DNA of 64,000 bases from Bordetella genomosp. 8 (GCF_002119685.1 NZ_CP021108.1:4836001-4900000); one strand, 5' to 3'; shown: positions 9,379 through 19,190, counted from the stretch's first letter. Numbers and translations are program-made. Notes: generated from the sequence alone by a model not told the origin.

Positions 9379-10521
9379 CTACTGGTTCACCGTGTTGCTG
9401 GAACCCGAATCGCTGTCGATCGCACGCGTCGCGCTGAAGCCGGCGCTCATGGTGACGCGGAAGGCCGACAGGACCTTCTGCACCTGGGTGAAGGGCGCAT
9501 CGGAGATATAGATCGCCTGCCCTTCGCGCACGGTGAACTGGCCGGCCAACGCCACCTGTTCCGGACGCGTCAGGTCGAACTGGTAGACGATGGGGAGCGT
9601 GTCCGGCGCCCCCTGCGTGCCAGGCTTGGCCGGCGTGAACAGGAACACCGACCGAGGATCCGCGGTCTTGTCGTCCAGGCCCTTGGAATCGCCCAGCGCG
9701 TCCAGCACGCTGTAGTTGCGCTTGCTGATGGCGACCCGTCCCTGCGTACCGGCCGCGCCCAGCACGGTCAGGTACTCCCGCGCATCATGGGCGGTAATGA
9801 CATCGCCCGCGCGCAGCAGGATGTCGTTGTCCTGGTTGCGATACAGGTCCGCCAGGCGCACCGATGCGATCTGCTTGCCCCGGCGCAGCGTGATCACCAA
9901 CTGCTCGGGATTGGTCTGCACCGGCGCCGCCTGCGCCAGCGCGCTGCTCAACCGCTGCGTGGTCTGCGTGATGGGATACATGCCGGGCTTGGTCAGATTG
10001 CCCTGCACCGTCACCATCTGCCCCCGCGCGTCCGCCGCGCGGGTCACGCTGACGTCGGAACCCACGATCAGCTTGCTCAGGCGGGCCACGACGGCGTCGT
10101 GCAACTGCGCCAGCGTCATGCCGGCGGCCTTGAACCGGCCGAGTATGGGAACGTACAGATTCCCCATCCGGTCGATTTCCTGCGTGCCGAGCTCGCTCGC
10201 GCCGGCGGCGTTGGCGGCGAACACGCCCAGCCCGTCGCGCTCCCAGACCGTGACGTTGATGCCGTCGCCCGGGACGAGGACGTCGAAGGCGACGTCCTGG
10301 GCGTCACGATAGGGCGCGGGAAAATCCATCACCTCCGGCATATTGCTTTCGCGCGCCAGGTCCCGGGTCACCGGCATGACGATGACGTCCTTGTCGTCAT
10401 GCGCCGACGTCATCTCGCTCAACATCGGGCCGGAGCGTGGAAGCTGGCATCCGGCCAGCGCAAGCACGGCGAGCAGCGCCATCGCTGGCGCCGCCCTGCC
10501 CCTGGATCGGACCACCATCAC
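9379..10521 (-). CDS. vexA: Outer-membrane polysaccharide export lipoprotein VexA (Wza/KpsD family)
   Basis: A 380-residue outer-membrane polysaccharide export protein. It starts with a lipoprotein signal whose lipobox is LALAGC (Cys near residue 25), followed by the polysaccharide-export (poly-export) domain (VLVPGDGINVTVWERDGLG) and SLBB-like repeats (MVTVQGNLTKPGMYPI and YLTVLGAAGTQGRV). Such proteins form the octameric outer-membrane channel for capsule. The start overlaps the end of tviE by four bases. The length is close to VexA of Salmonella (about 355). Confidence 0.93.
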   Translation of the reverse strand: MMVVRSRGRAAPAMALLAVLALAGCQLPRSGPMLSEMTSAHDDKDVIVMPVTRDLARESNMPEVMDFPAPYRDAQDVAFDVLVPGDGINVTVWERDGLGVFAANAAGASELGTQEIDRMGNLYVPILGRFKAAGMTLAQLHDAVVARLSKLIVGSDVSVTRAADARGQMVTVQGNLTKPGMYPITQTTQRLSSALAQAAPVQTNPEQLVITLRRGKQIASVRLADLYRNQDNDILLRAGDVITAHDAREYLTVLGAAGTQGRVAISKRNYSVLDALGDSKGLDDKTADPRSVFLFTPAKPGTQGAPDTLPIVYQFDLTRPEQVALAGQFTVREGQAIYISDAPFTQVQKVLSAFRVTMSAGFSATRAIDSDSGSSNTVNQ

Positions 10522-12605
10522 GCCTCCATCAAACGCATGGGTCCCATGGCGATACGCTCATCGTTCTGCGATATGCCCATCACCGACACGCACAGGCTCA
10601 GGAACTTGTCCAGCATCGCGTTCAGCGAAAACAGGTCGCGCGCCCGTTGCCGGCTGTGCTGCTTCAATACCTCGTTTCCACGCATCTGGTCGACGATGGA
10701 CTCGATCTTGTCGCAGGCCTCGTTCAGGTCCGGATGATCGAGATCCTCGATCAGGTGGCCCGTGACGTTCTCGACGAAGCACTCGCCAGCGCCGCCGGCG
10801 GGCGTCGATACCACCGGCACCCCCAGCAGCTGCGCTTCGATCAGGACGTTGGGCAAGCCTTCGAACCGGGAAAGCAGAACCTTGGCATCCATGCGCGAAT
10901 ACCAGTAGCCGACGTGATTGGACAGCCCGACGAACATCAGCCGGTCCACCACGCCCAGTTCGTCCGCCAGCGCGACCATGTTGTCGAGCAGGCGTCCGTC
11001 GCCCACGATGAAGAAGCGCGCCTGCGGTCGCCGCTTCAGGTACATCGCGGCCAGCTTGATCCACAGTTGCGGCCGCTTGTCGGGCTCCAGCCGGAACACG
11101 CCGCCGATGGTTTCGGTGGCGTCGGGCGTGGACGCCACGAAGGCCTCCCACTTTCGCTCGTCTTCCGGCGAGGTATCGGTCGGCAACTCAGGGACGCCGT
11201 TATAAAGGATATGAAAGCGTTCGAGCGGGATGCCCAGCCACTTTGCATACTCCTGCGCCGCCGCCTTGCTGTTGCTGACGAAATGCACACCGGGAATTTG
11301 CGCGAGGGCCTGGTACAGCACCGGATATTCCTCGCGGAAGCGGTCCTTGCGGATATTGGGCGGCAGCCCCCGGAACACCAGGTGTAGGGTGGGCACGCCA
11401 GCCAGCAGCGCCGCCAGCGCGCCGAACAGGCAGGTTCCGTCCTGCCACAGGCTGACGACGTCGAACGCGTTCTCGCGCAGCAGCGGCGCCAGGCGGGTCA
11501 CGCCGTAGTGCACGGGCGGCGGCAATTGTTCGAGCAAGCGGTTCAGGGCGGGATCGGTGACCGTCTGATGCGACGTGGAAATCGCGGGCAGTCCGTTGAT
11601 CTCCGTGACCGGTATCCGCGCCTTGGCCAGCACGGGCAGGAAGAAATCCAGGCCCTGCTTCTTGCCGGACCCGGCAGGCTCGGTGTGCTGTTTCACCAGC
11701 ACTTCGACCTTTTCAGGCCGCACCCGCATGAAAGCGGGGCGGCGATCCGCCGCCACCATGCGATCGCCGGACGCGGCCATGCGGTGCAGCTCGCCGGCCA
11801 GCCGGGTCAGTTGCCGCTCGGCGCCGCCCGGGCCCAGGCTACCTGTCACCAGTGCGATCGAGACCGCGTTTTCCGCCGGTTCCTCGACCACGCACCGGTT
11901 GCGGAAATGCAGGATGGCGTGCTTCATCGACACGATCCTGATGTCCTTGCCCGCCAGGCCCTCTTCCGGTTCGAAACGCCGGTAGAACGCGTAGTCGTTC
12001 GCCAGGGCGGTGGCGAGCTCGGCCGCCTTGCTGCCAGGGGCCAGTTGATCCGCGACCGGCCTGATCGTGTCATAGGCGTCCGCCAGCAGGCCACGCTTGC
12101 GCAGGCGCTTGGCGAACTCGACGCGCACGTTACGGTCTCCGTGCCGCGCGATCAGGCGCCGGAACAGGGCATCCGACTGCTCGTAGGCCCGGATGTCGCT
12201 CAGCAGCTTGGCCCTGGCGAACAACTTGTCCGGATTCCTTGCGGTTGCCGGAAAATAGCGGTTGACCAGTTCCAGGGCTTCGTCGACGTGACGGTCCTTG
12301 ACCAGGCGGGACGCGCTGTAGCGCACGACCTGCGGATCCTGCGGGCAATCGCGCAGCAGCGCGCTCCACTGCTCCGACATGCCTTCGTTCAGGCCCGCGG
12401 CTTCCTTCAGACGCAGGACCAGATAGCGGACCTTGGGGTCGGCCATGTGTCCGGCGGCCAGCGCTTCGGCACGCGCCAGATTGGCCTGCGCCAGTTGCAC
12501 CCTGCCCGACGCGGCGACGATTTCTTCCAGCTGGGCCTGGACCCGGTGGAGTTCGGCGGTACTGTCGGTACTGTCCTTATGCTCGGCTTCCGCTGGATGG
12601 TTCAT
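10518..12605 (-). CDS. tviE: TviE-type Vi polysaccharide glycosyltransferase (GT4)
   Basis: A 695-residue cytoplasmic protein. The C-terminal half is a GT-B glycosyltransferase of the GT4 type: donor-site pattern RFEGLPNVLIEAQ (the E-x7-E motif) followed by GVPVVSTPAGGAGECF. The N-terminal third is TPR-like. TviE is the predicted polymerase joining GalNAcA residues in Vi antigen. It is longer than the Salmonella protein (about 580). The ATG overlaps the tviD stop in an ATGA, and its own stop overlaps vexA, so it is co-translated with the biosynthesis and export genes. Confidence 0.9.
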   Translation of the reverse strand: MNHPAEAEHKDSTDSTAELHRVQAQLEEIVAASGRVQLAQANLARAEALAAGHMADPKVRYLVLRLKEAAGLNEGMSEQWSALLRDCPQDPQVVRYSASRLVKDRHVDEALELVNRYFPATARNPDKLFARAKLLSDIRAYEQSDALFRRLIARHGDRNVRVEFAKRLRKRGLLADAYDTIRPVADQLAPGSKAAELATALANDYAFYRRFEPEEGLAGKDIRIVSMKHAILHFRNRCVVEEPAENAVSIALVTGSLGPGGAERQLTRLAGELHRMAASGDRMVAADRRPAFMRVRPEKVEVLVKQHTEPAGSGKKQGLDFFLPVLAKARIPVTEINGLPAISTSHQTVTDPALNRLLEQLPPPVHYGVTRLAPLLRENAFDVVSLWQDGTCLFGALAALLAGVPTLHLVFRGLPPNIRKDRFREEYPVLYQALAQIPGVHFVSNSKAAAQEYAKWLGIPLERFHILYNGVPELPTDTSPEDERKWEAFVASTPDATETIGGVFRLEPDKRPQLWIKLAAMYLKRRPQARFFIVGDGRLLDNMVALADELGVVDRLMFVGLSNHVGYWYSRMDAKVLLSRFEGLPNVLIEAQLLGVPVVSTPAGGAGECFVENVTGHLIEDLDHPDLNEACDKIESIVDQMRGNEVLKQHSRQRARDLFSLNAMLDKFLSLCVSVMGISQNDERIAMGPMRLMEA

Positions 12606-15082
12606 GCTGCCTTCCTACGGTTGGCTTTCTCGATCCAGACCTGGCACCGCTGGATGTAGTGATCGAACTGATCCGGATTCTCGGAACGCGACTTCAACGC
12701 TTCCCAGTAAGGCAAGGCCTGCTCAAAACGGTGCAGGCGCATCGCACCGACCGCCGCGAGCCGCAGACCGATGGCATCGTCGGGCACTAGCTGCACGATC
12801 CGCTGGCCCAGGGCCAGGCGTTCGCTCGCGCTCGACGGATCCAGCGCGCGGGCCTCGGCATACAGCACGGCCAGGATGCGCCGCTTCTCGTGGGCCACTT
12901 CGGACATTTCCGGCCAGGACTGCGCAATCCGGTCCAGCAGCTGCCAGGCGCCGCGATGGTCGCCGGCGGCCAGTTTCTCGCGCGCCGCGCGTATCGATCG
13001 GGGGCCCAGGCGGCCGAGCTGGCGCTCGGCCTCTTCCTTCGCGCCCTGGTCGGCCGACGGATGGGCGAGCACGGCGGTATAGGCATCGATCGCCTCGCCA
13101 TACCAGCCGCCGCTGAACGCCACCCGGGCGAAATACAGCCGGGTACTGAACTGCGCGGCGTCCTCGGCGGCCGCCAGCTTCAGATGCCGCATCGCGGTCT
13201 GCTTGTCGCCCAGCGCATCCGCCGCCCGTCCGCGCATCGCGTCCAGCTCGGGGAAATCGACATGCGCATCGAGCGCGATGTCCGTCAGTTCGATCACTTC
13301 CTGGTGATTGCCCGCCAGCAACGCCGAGCGGACGGCCAGGCGCATCGCACGTTCGAAGGCGCGCTGCGCGCGCACGCCGGCCAGGGCGTCCGGGTCGAGC
13401 AGGCGGTGCGCGCAGATGCGTTCGGCCGCGTCGCGCAAGCGCCCCTCTTCAAGCGCGCGGGCCCCTTCTTCGGCCCACGTCGCCGACTGCGAGCGCAGCC
13501 ATGCGCGGACGTCGTCCTGCTCGCTCTTCACCAACCCGCGGGACACGGCCAGACCGGCCGCGGCCACCAGGAAGCCGCGCCAGGATGCTTCCTTGACCAG
13601 TTCCAGCGCATCGCCGTCGGCCAGCGCCGGGAACTCCGCCGCCAGCGCGCGCAGCGCGACACGGTCGCCGGCCATCAGATGATGGCGCCACAGCACCGCG
13701 TAACCACGTCCATACGAAGGCAGCGCGGCGCGGACCTCTTCGACCCAGCGTATGGCGGCGTCCATCTCGCCGCTTGCCTGCAGCATGGACAGAACGGTGT
13801 CGGCCGCCTCCGTCGCCAGCGGATCGTCAGGCGACGAAATGCGGAACAGCTGCCGCCAGCTGCCCAGCGCCTCGTCGACATTACCCAGCTGGCCCGCGCA
13901 GATCGCCGCGATGCGCAGGATTTCCGGCGTCTCGATCTCGTCGCCCAGCAGGCCGGCCGCCAGCGAGTAGGCCACGTCGTGGTGGCCCAATTCGAAGTGA
14001 TTGCGCATCAGTATCTGCTCGGCCTTGCTGCCCGAGGCGATCTCGCCGTCCGCGCTCTGCAACAGGGCGATCGCGCCTTCGTAATCGCCCAGCTCGCCCT
14101 GTATGCGCGCCAGCAGCAGCACATGGTCGGGCGTGCCGGGATGACGGCGCAGCACATCGCGCGTGCGCCGGGAGGCCTCGCGCAATTCGCCCGCTTCCCA
14201 GACCTTCTCGATGCGCTCGGCGCTGTCGTCGGCGGACAGTTTCGCCACCGTGGGCGCCGGCGTGGAGGCACCCATACGCGGCCGTATGAAGGCCTTGTAC
14301 CAATCGGCGCACAGGCGCTCGGCAAACAGCTCCGTGTAGTGGGTCAGGTCCAGCCCGCCGTCTTCCATGGCGTCCGCCTGGCCGATCTTGTTCATCAGCG
14401 GCGTGGGGTCGTAGCACGGCACGCCGATGCGCTGCGCGCCCGCGCCCACGGACGAGATCAGTTGCTGCCGCTGTTCGATGGGCGCGTTGTCGGGGGTCAA
14501 CGCATTCACATGCGTGACGAACACCACTTTGTCCTGGCCCAGCAGGTCGACGAGCTCGCGCATATCGCTTTCGATCTCGTCGTCGGTCAGGTCGCGCTTG
14601 ACGATGCGCGCGAGCAGTTCGCGGTCCTCCGCGGACAGGCTCTTGAACACCGGATCCTTGTCCAGCAGGGCGCGCCGCTCCGCCAGGCCATCGGCGGCGG
14701 CCAGCGACCAGAACGTCCTGGTCCGGCCCCGGTCGGCGAAGAACTCGCTGAAATGGCGCGCCAGGTAATTCGACTGTATGGGGTAGCCGTCTATGGTCAG
14801 CAACTTGCGCGACGACAACTCGACCATGTAGAGATCGGCCGGCTTGTGCGTGCCGCGGCGCGCCTGCTCGCCATTGGACGGACGGAATATGAGCCGCTGT
14901 ACGTCGGCGGGAATATCGCGCTTGCCGTACATGAACCGCACCTGCTGCAAGGCCTCCGCGCTGGTGTGCACGAAACCGTAGTTGCGCCCGAGTTGCAGTT
15001 TGATCGGGTAGCGCCCCACGGCGTCGCGCAGCGGCGTATGGATCCGGCAGGTTCCCACCGGAGCGATCGTGAAAGCAGTCAT
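12602..15082 (-). CDS. tviD: TviD-type Vi biosynthesis protein (GSCFA/SGNH-like domain plus TPR)
   Basis: An 826-residue cytoplasmic protein, very near the 831 residues of Salmonella TviD. The first about 270 residues are a GSCFA/SGNH-like hydrolase domain (start VGTCRIHTPLRDA, then FVTHVNAL), proposed to O-acetylate GalNAcA in Vi antigen. The remainder is a long array of TPR-like helical repeats. It follows tviB after 50 bp, the only sizeable gap between capsule genes, and overlaps tviE by four bases. Confidence 0.9.
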   Translation of the reverse strand: MTAFTIAPVGTCRIHTPLRDAVGRYPIKLQLGRNYGFVHTSAEALQQVRFMYGKRDIPADVQRLIFRPSNGEQARRGTHKPADLYMVELSSRKLLTIDGYPIQSNYLARHFSEFFADRGRTRTFWSLAAADGLAERRALLDKDPVFKSLSAEDRELLARIVKRDLTDDEIESDMRELVDLLGQDKVVFVTHVNALTPDNAPIEQRQQLISSVGAGAQRIGVPCYDPTPLMNKIGQADAMEDGGLDLTHYTELFAERLCADWYKAFIRPRMGASTPAPTVAKLSADDSAERIEKVWEAGELREASRRTRDVLRRHPGTPDHVLLLARIQGELGDYEGAIALLQSADGEIASGSKAEQILMRNHFELGHHDVAYSLAAGLLGDEIETPEILRIAAICAGQLGNVDEALGSWRQLFRISSPDDPLATEAADTVLSMLQASGEMDAAIRWVEEVRAALPSYGRGYAVLWRHHLMAGDRVALRALAAEFPALADGDALELVKEASWRGFLVAAAGLAVSRGLVKSEQDDVRAWLRSQSATWAEEGARALEEGRLRDAAERICAHRLLDPDALAGVRAQRAFERAMRLAVRSALLAGNHQEVIELTDIALDAHVDFPELDAMRGRAADALGDKQTAMRHLKLAAAEDAAQFSTRLYFARVAFSGGWYGEAIDAYTAVLAHPSADQGAKEEAERQLGRLGPRSIRAAREKLAAGDHRGAWQLLDRIAQSWPEMSEVAHEKRRILAVLYAEARALDPSSASERLALGQRIVQLVPDDAIGLRLAAVGAMRLHRFEQALPYWEALKSRSENPDQFDHYIQRCQVWIEKANRRKAA

Positions 15083-15132
15083 TCAGGTCACCTCTGTTGA
15101 TGGATCGACGGTGATGGGACCTTCGCCCTCGT

Positions 15133-16410
15133 TCACAGCGACCAGTACAGGAGATCGGGCTGGAGCTTGCTGCTGTCCAGCACCGACTTCAGGTCGCACA
15201 CCATGCCGCCGCGCTTGACAAGCTGCGGCAGGTCGTCCCAGATGGACTCCATGGTCTGCTGGTGCGGGACCGCGAGGATCAACACGTCCATGTCGTTCAG
15301 ATGGCGCCGCTCCGTAAGCTTGATGCCGTACTCGTGCTCCATCTGGGCAGCATCGGCCATGGGATCGCAGGCCAGGGGCGTAATGCCGTATTCGCCCAGC
15401 GCGTTGTACAACTCGACCACCTTGGAGTTGCGGATGTCGGGCACGTTTTCCTTGAAGGTCATGCCCATGATGCCCACCCGCGTCGAGCCGTTCAGGCGGC
15501 CGTTGCGCGCCAGCACCTGGACCACGCGCGACGCGACGTGATTGGCCATGCCGTCGTTGATGCGGCGGCCCGACAGGATGACTTCGGGGTGATAGCCCAA
15601 CTCCTGCGCCTTCGACGTCAGGTAGTACGGATCGACGCCTATGCAGTGGCCGCCCACCAGTCCCGGCGTGAAGCGCAGGAAATTCCATTTGGTTCCCGCC
15701 GCCGCCAGCACTTCGGACGTCCGGATGCCCACCAGGTCGCAGATCTTCGACATCTCGTTCATCAGGGCGATGTTGATGTCGCGCTGGGTGTTCTCCAGTA
15801 CCTTGGCAGCCTCCGCCACCTTGATCGACGAGGCGCGGTGCACGCCGGCCTCGATGATCTTCTCGTAGACCCCGGCAACGGTCTCCAGCGTGTCGGCGTC
15901 CTGCCCGGACACGATCTTGACGATTTTTTCCAGCGGATGCTCGCGGTCGCCGGGATTGATCCGCTCCGGGCTATAGCCCAGCTTGAAGTCGATGCCGCAG
16001 CGCAGGCCCGAGGCCTTTTCCAGCTCCGGACCGCAGATTTCCTCGGTCGCGCCGGGGTGGACGGTGGATTCGAAGACGACGATGCACCCCGGACGCAACA
16101 CGGGGCCTATGGACTGGCAGGCGCGCACCAGCAAGGAAAAATCGGGATTGCACTTCTCGTCGACGGGCGTCGGGACGGCGACCACGAAGAAGTCGCATCC
16201 CTGCAAATCGGTGACGTCATCCGTAAACCGGAGCGTGGAATCAAGCAGAACATGGCGTTCGATTTCGCCAGTCCAGTCATCGGCCTCTTTCAGGCGCGCG
16301 ATCCGGCGCTTGTCCACATCGAAACCGATGACATCAAAACGCCGGGCGAAGGCGACGGCAACCGGCAGGCCTACATACCCCAGGCCGCACACTGCGATTC
16401 TCTTTACCAC
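15133..16410 (-). CDS. tviB: UDP-N-acetylglucosamine 6-dehydrogenase (TviB/WbpO/VipA)
   Basis: A 425-residue cytoplasmic NAD-dependent UDP-sugar dehydrogenase that oxidises UDP-GlcNAc (or UDP-GalNAc) to the uronic acid, the first committed step for Vi antigen. The NAD motif is GLGYVGLP at 9-16, the substrate block VGGHCIGVDPYYL contains catalytic C256, and K198 (SIKVAEAAKVLENTQRD) lies in the expected place. The start is a GTG at 16410 with TGAGG about six bases upstream. It is the first gene of the capsule operon. No tviA-like regulator precedes it. Confidence 0.94.
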   Translation of the reverse strand: MVKRIAVCGLGYVGLPVAVAFARRFDVIGFDVDKRRIARLKEADDWTGEIERHVLLDSTLRFTDDVTDLQGCDFFVVAVPTPVDEKCNPDFSLLVRACQSIGPVLRPGCIVVFESTVHPGATEEICGPELEKASGLRCGIDFKLGYSPERINPGDREHPLEKIVKIVSGQDADTLETVAGVYEKIIEAGVHRASSIKVAEAAKVLENTQRDINIALMNEMSKICDLVGIRTSEVLAAAGTKWNFLRFTPGLVGGHCIGVDPYYLTSKAQELGYHPEVILSGRRINDGMANHVASRVVQVLARNGRLNGSTRVGIMGMTFKENVPDIRNSKVVELYNALGEYGITPLACDPMADAAQMEHEYGIKLTERRHLNDMDVLILAVPHQQTMESIWDDLPQLVKRGGMVCDLKSVLDSSKLQPDLLYWSL

Positions 16411-16959
16411 GTGAACCTCACTATTTCATTCGTGTCGTGGACACAGGATCTCCACCGTGGGAGACACACGAGCAGATACGTCAGAAACTTTTTGTTTGAT
16501 TTAGCCGGCCCTGGACAACGCCGCCCCGATTTAGGGGAACGACATCGAAGGAAATTTTTCGACCTTCAAATGGCCAGCCGCCGAAATGTAGACGCAAGGT
16601 TCAGCAATCTTTCTTTCTAAAAATTTTGATTGCTGTGGAAATGAATCAGACCCGGGCCTAAAGGGGCCCGGATGGGCCCAAATGAATTACATCCATTACA
16701 GGAGGCGCAACAAAAACAGGTAGTTCTTATATTTCTAAAAGTTTTTATTAGTGCCAAACAATCCCTATTAACAGATTCGTAACGTATTCCCGGGGCGGTC
16801 TGCATGCTTGCTGCTCGCGCCCCCCCCCGCGAGAAAAAGAGCCCCAGAGCCCTCAGGCCATAGGAGCTTGTTCCAATGAAATTCACGTTGGCCATATTGG
16901 CCGAATACAGACAGAGGGATCGGGTCTTTGGAAGGGCCCGAAACGTGTGGTCTCGTTCC
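16411..16959 (-). promoter_or_regulatory. AT-rich region upstream of the capsule operon
   Basis: This 549-bp gap between tviB and the nuclease-helicase gene has no credible gene. It is much richer in A and T than its surroundings, which fits a silenced or regulated capsule promoter. It holds a C9 tract (16820-16828) flanked by CTCGCG/CGCGAG, a GC-rich hairpin (16652-16658 with 16665-16671), and AT-rich blocks near 16720-16770 that could hold a leftward promoter. I could not fix a -35/-10 pair with confidence. Confidence 0.5.
16820..16828. repeat. Homopolymer tract of nine C
   Basis: Nine consecutive C on the plus strand (G on the capsule coding strand), in noncoding DNA about 410 bp upstream of the tviB start. 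Inverted CTCGCG/CGCGAG arms flank it. Poly-C tracts are known sites of slipped-strand phase variation in Bordetella fimbrial promoters and bvgS. Confidence 0.85.
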
Positions 16960-18819
16960 CTATGCGCGTGCCTTGAGGTATTCGCGCAGTTTGGGATCAA
17001 CGGCGTAGACATAGCATCCCTTCATGCCGCGCGTCATGAGGGTGCGATACGTATTCTTTATGATCCTGTCGGCAAGCAGTGCAGCTTCGGCCGGCCTCTC
17101 CTTTGACATTTTCACGAACCCTTTCATGGTCTTGTCGTGCTTGTCCCGGGCCTTGGGTACCGAAGTCAACGCAACGCCATCACTGCCCATCACGAGGTCG
17201 GGCCCGATGATTACCCCCACGTAGTCAACCTCCAGCCCCTGACAGGTGTGAATACACCCTACCTGCTGAACCGAGTTAGGAGCGACGATCCACAAGCTTC
17301 CGTCCTGGTCCAGATTCCATTGACGCTCATAATCGCCTATGACCACATCATTGACACGCGGGTGCTTCTTGCTGTTCCAAGGCCAGCAGTAGCCTGCGAC
17401 CACGCGCGCACGGTTATTCCCGTTTTTGGCCTCAATCGCAGCATGCAGCGTCGCTGGATCGTCGAACACCTGAAAGTCGAAAGGGATGCCGTCGAGGGTC
17501 TGGTGGGCAGTCGAGCGAATCTGCAGCACATCGTCCACCCAAGCGAGGTAGCCGTCAGAGCCAGCGCAGCGAAATTGCGAAGTCAGCGAATATTCTTCGA
17601 CCTGGGCACCACGCGTTTGTGCAAACTCGCGGATAACGGCTTTGGAACCCACATCCTTGAACGTCACGCGCTGGTCTTCGTCGATGAAAAAAATGCTGCA
17701 CTTGGCCGCGTCGATGAGTTCTTTTACCTGATGGACGCCGAGGTTTCCGTAGAAACCGCTCTTCTCTGTGAGTCGGTGCGCCTCATCCACCACCAGTACA
17801 TCGAAGGCGTCCGGGTCCGCTTCGGTGAAGGAACCTGATCCACCAAACAGATTTACGAGATGCGCGTTCTCACGGGTCTGGATAAGCCTGTCGCTGTAGA
17901 CCGCCCGAGGCGCCGCATTTTTCGAGACGTACTTGACGGTCAAACCCTCTCGCAGCGCAGCGAGCAGGTTGACCGCGACGATCGACTTTCCCGTGCCGGG
18001 CCCGCCTTCAACGATGACGACGCGAGGCTTGCCCGAAGCGTTCGCCTGTCGGCACGCCGCCTTCGCCGCCTCGAACACTTCTTTTTGATCGTCGATCAGC
18101 GCGAACTCATTGTTGCCCTTCAGGAGCTTGTCCACCACATCGGCAAGGGCCTTCGAAGGACGAAGCCGTCCGTTCTCAAGGTCGAAAAGCACCTGGCGCC
18201 CGCGGCCATGCCTGATGTGCTGTTTGATAAATTCGCGAAGCCGCTTGCGATCTTCATCGCCCTTGAGGAACAGAGGAGCGCGCTCTATGTAGGGCTGGTA
18301 GTGCACGGCGTCGATAACGCCATCGGCGGCATAATTGTGCAGATAAGCGCACGGGCGCAACTGAAGGCCGCCGTCGTAGACCGCCTCGTTGAAGCCCTCC
18401 AGGAACGCTGTGTACGACCATGCCTGATAGCTGGGATGGACGCGCACCTGATCGGGGTGACCGTTTCCGCGCAGCAGCACCATCGCGTCCCGATCCGTGG
18501 CATCGACCGATGACCACTGTTTAAGTTCGACCACGACCAAACGGCGGGAACCGTCGTCAGCATGCCCCGCGAGGATCACATCGATACGCTTGGCCGTCTG
18601 GGGAAGGATGAATTCGACAGCCACGCCCACATCGTCGGCAATAGCCGAATCACGCAGTACGCGGGCAATGTAGCCCAGCGACTCGCGCCACGATCGAATC
18701 TCGGCCTTGGCGACTTTGCGACTCGTCGCCGCCTGGTACTTTGCATGGATAAGATCTTCAATATCGCGGTCGTCGTAGTCGAGTAGGAACCCTTTCTTAT
18801 CGGCCTGATAGACGATCAT
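16960..18819 (-). CDS. Nuclease-helicase fusion: PD-(D/E)xK-like N-terminus and DUF2075 SF1 helicase/ATPase
   Basis: A 619-residue cytoplasmic protein. The N-terminal region shows a PD-(D/E)xK-like pattern: E69, D80 in RIDVILAG and E98-L-K100 in VVVELKQW. A DUF2075 helicase domain follows, with Walker A GGPGTGKS near 272-279, Walker B VLVVDEAH at 341-348, and late motifs CIHTCQGLEVDYVGVIIG and TYRTLMTRGMKGCYVY typical of SF1/UvrD-like enzymes. The ATG overlaps the stop of the MazG gene by four bases. GC content is visibly lower than in flanking genes (one sampled 60-base line is about 48 percent). A role in phage defence or nucleic-acid processing is inferred; no defence family assignment is certain. 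Confidence 0.88.
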   Translation of the reverse strand: MIVYQADKKGFLLDYDDRDIEDLIHAKYQAATSRKVAKAEIRSWRESLGYIARVLRDSAIADDVGVAVEFILPQTAKRIDVILAGHADDGSRRLVVVELKQWSSVDATDRDAMVLLRGNGHPDQVRVHPSYQAWSYTAFLEGFNEAVYDGGLQLRPCAYLHNYAADGVIDAVHYQPYIERAPLFLKGDEDRKRLREFIKQHIRHGRGRQVLFDLENGRLRPSKALADVVDKLLKGNNEFALIDDQKEVFEAAKAACRQANASGKPRVVIVEGGPGTGKSIVAVNLLAALREGLTVKYVSKNAAPRAVYSDRLIQTRENAHLVNLFGGSGSFTEADPDAFDVLVVDEAHRLTEKSGFYGNLGVHQVKELIDAAKCSIFFIDEDQRVTFKDVGSKAVIREFAQTRGAQVEEYSLTSQFRCAGSDGYLAWVDDVLQIRSTAHQTLDGIPFDFQVFDDPATLHAAIEAKNGNNRARVVAGYCWPWNSKKHPRVNDVVIGDYERQWNLDQDGSLWIVAPNSVQQVGCIHTCQGLEVDYVGVIIGPDLVMGSDGVALTSVPKARDKHDKTMKGFVKMSKERPAEAALLADRIIKNTYRTLMTRGMKGCYVYAVDPKLREYLKARA

Positions 18820-19190
18820 GACTTTTTCAGCTGGTCGTACTTGGTGCTGACTCCCCGCGATGCCTCGACGGGATATTTGGCGGCGTTCGAAGCAAGCTTG
18901 CTGGCGATGGCCGCATTGAGATCCACCCCGAGAACGTCGGCGAGCCGAATGAGATACAGGGCGACATCGGCGATTTCGTCGCGCACCGCATTGGCGGTTT
19001 TGGGAGCTGTAGCGGCGGCATACGAGTCGGCTTCACTCGTCCACTGGAAGATTTCCGTCAGCTCACCGACTTCACCCGCCAGCGCCATCACTAGGTTCTT
19101 GGGCGAATGGAACTGTTCCCAGTCCCGCTCTTCGGCGAATTGCCTTAACGCCTGTGTTGCGCCGTTGACGTCGACCAAACTCTTTGCCAT
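18816..19190 (-). CDS. MazG-like nucleotide pyrophosphohydrolase
   Basis: A 124-residue all-alpha NTP pyrophosphohydrolase of the MazG/dCTPase-like group, which cleaves NTPs to NMP and pyrophosphate. The metal-binding residues are E40 and E43 (GEVGELTEIFQW) and E72 and D75 (VRDEIADVALYLIRLAD), the E-x2-E and E-x2-D pattern. An open frame extends to 19391, but the ATG at 19190 fits the family start. Its stop overlaps the nuclease-helicase start in an ATGA, so the two are co-translated and probably work together. Confidence 0.92.
   Translation of the reverse strand: MAKSLVDVNGATQALRQFAEERDWEQFHSPKNLVMALAGEVGELTEIFQWTSEADSYAAATAPKTANAVRDEIADVALYLIRLADVLGVDLNAAIASKLASNAAKYPVEASRGVSTKYDQLKKS

Noticed and set aside
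16617..17012. 131-codon leftward open frame in the capsule-upstream region
   Set aside because: It runs through the C9 tract, overlaps the 3' end of the nuclease-helicase gene, has no ribosome site and encodes a low-complexity Arg/Cys-rich sequence.
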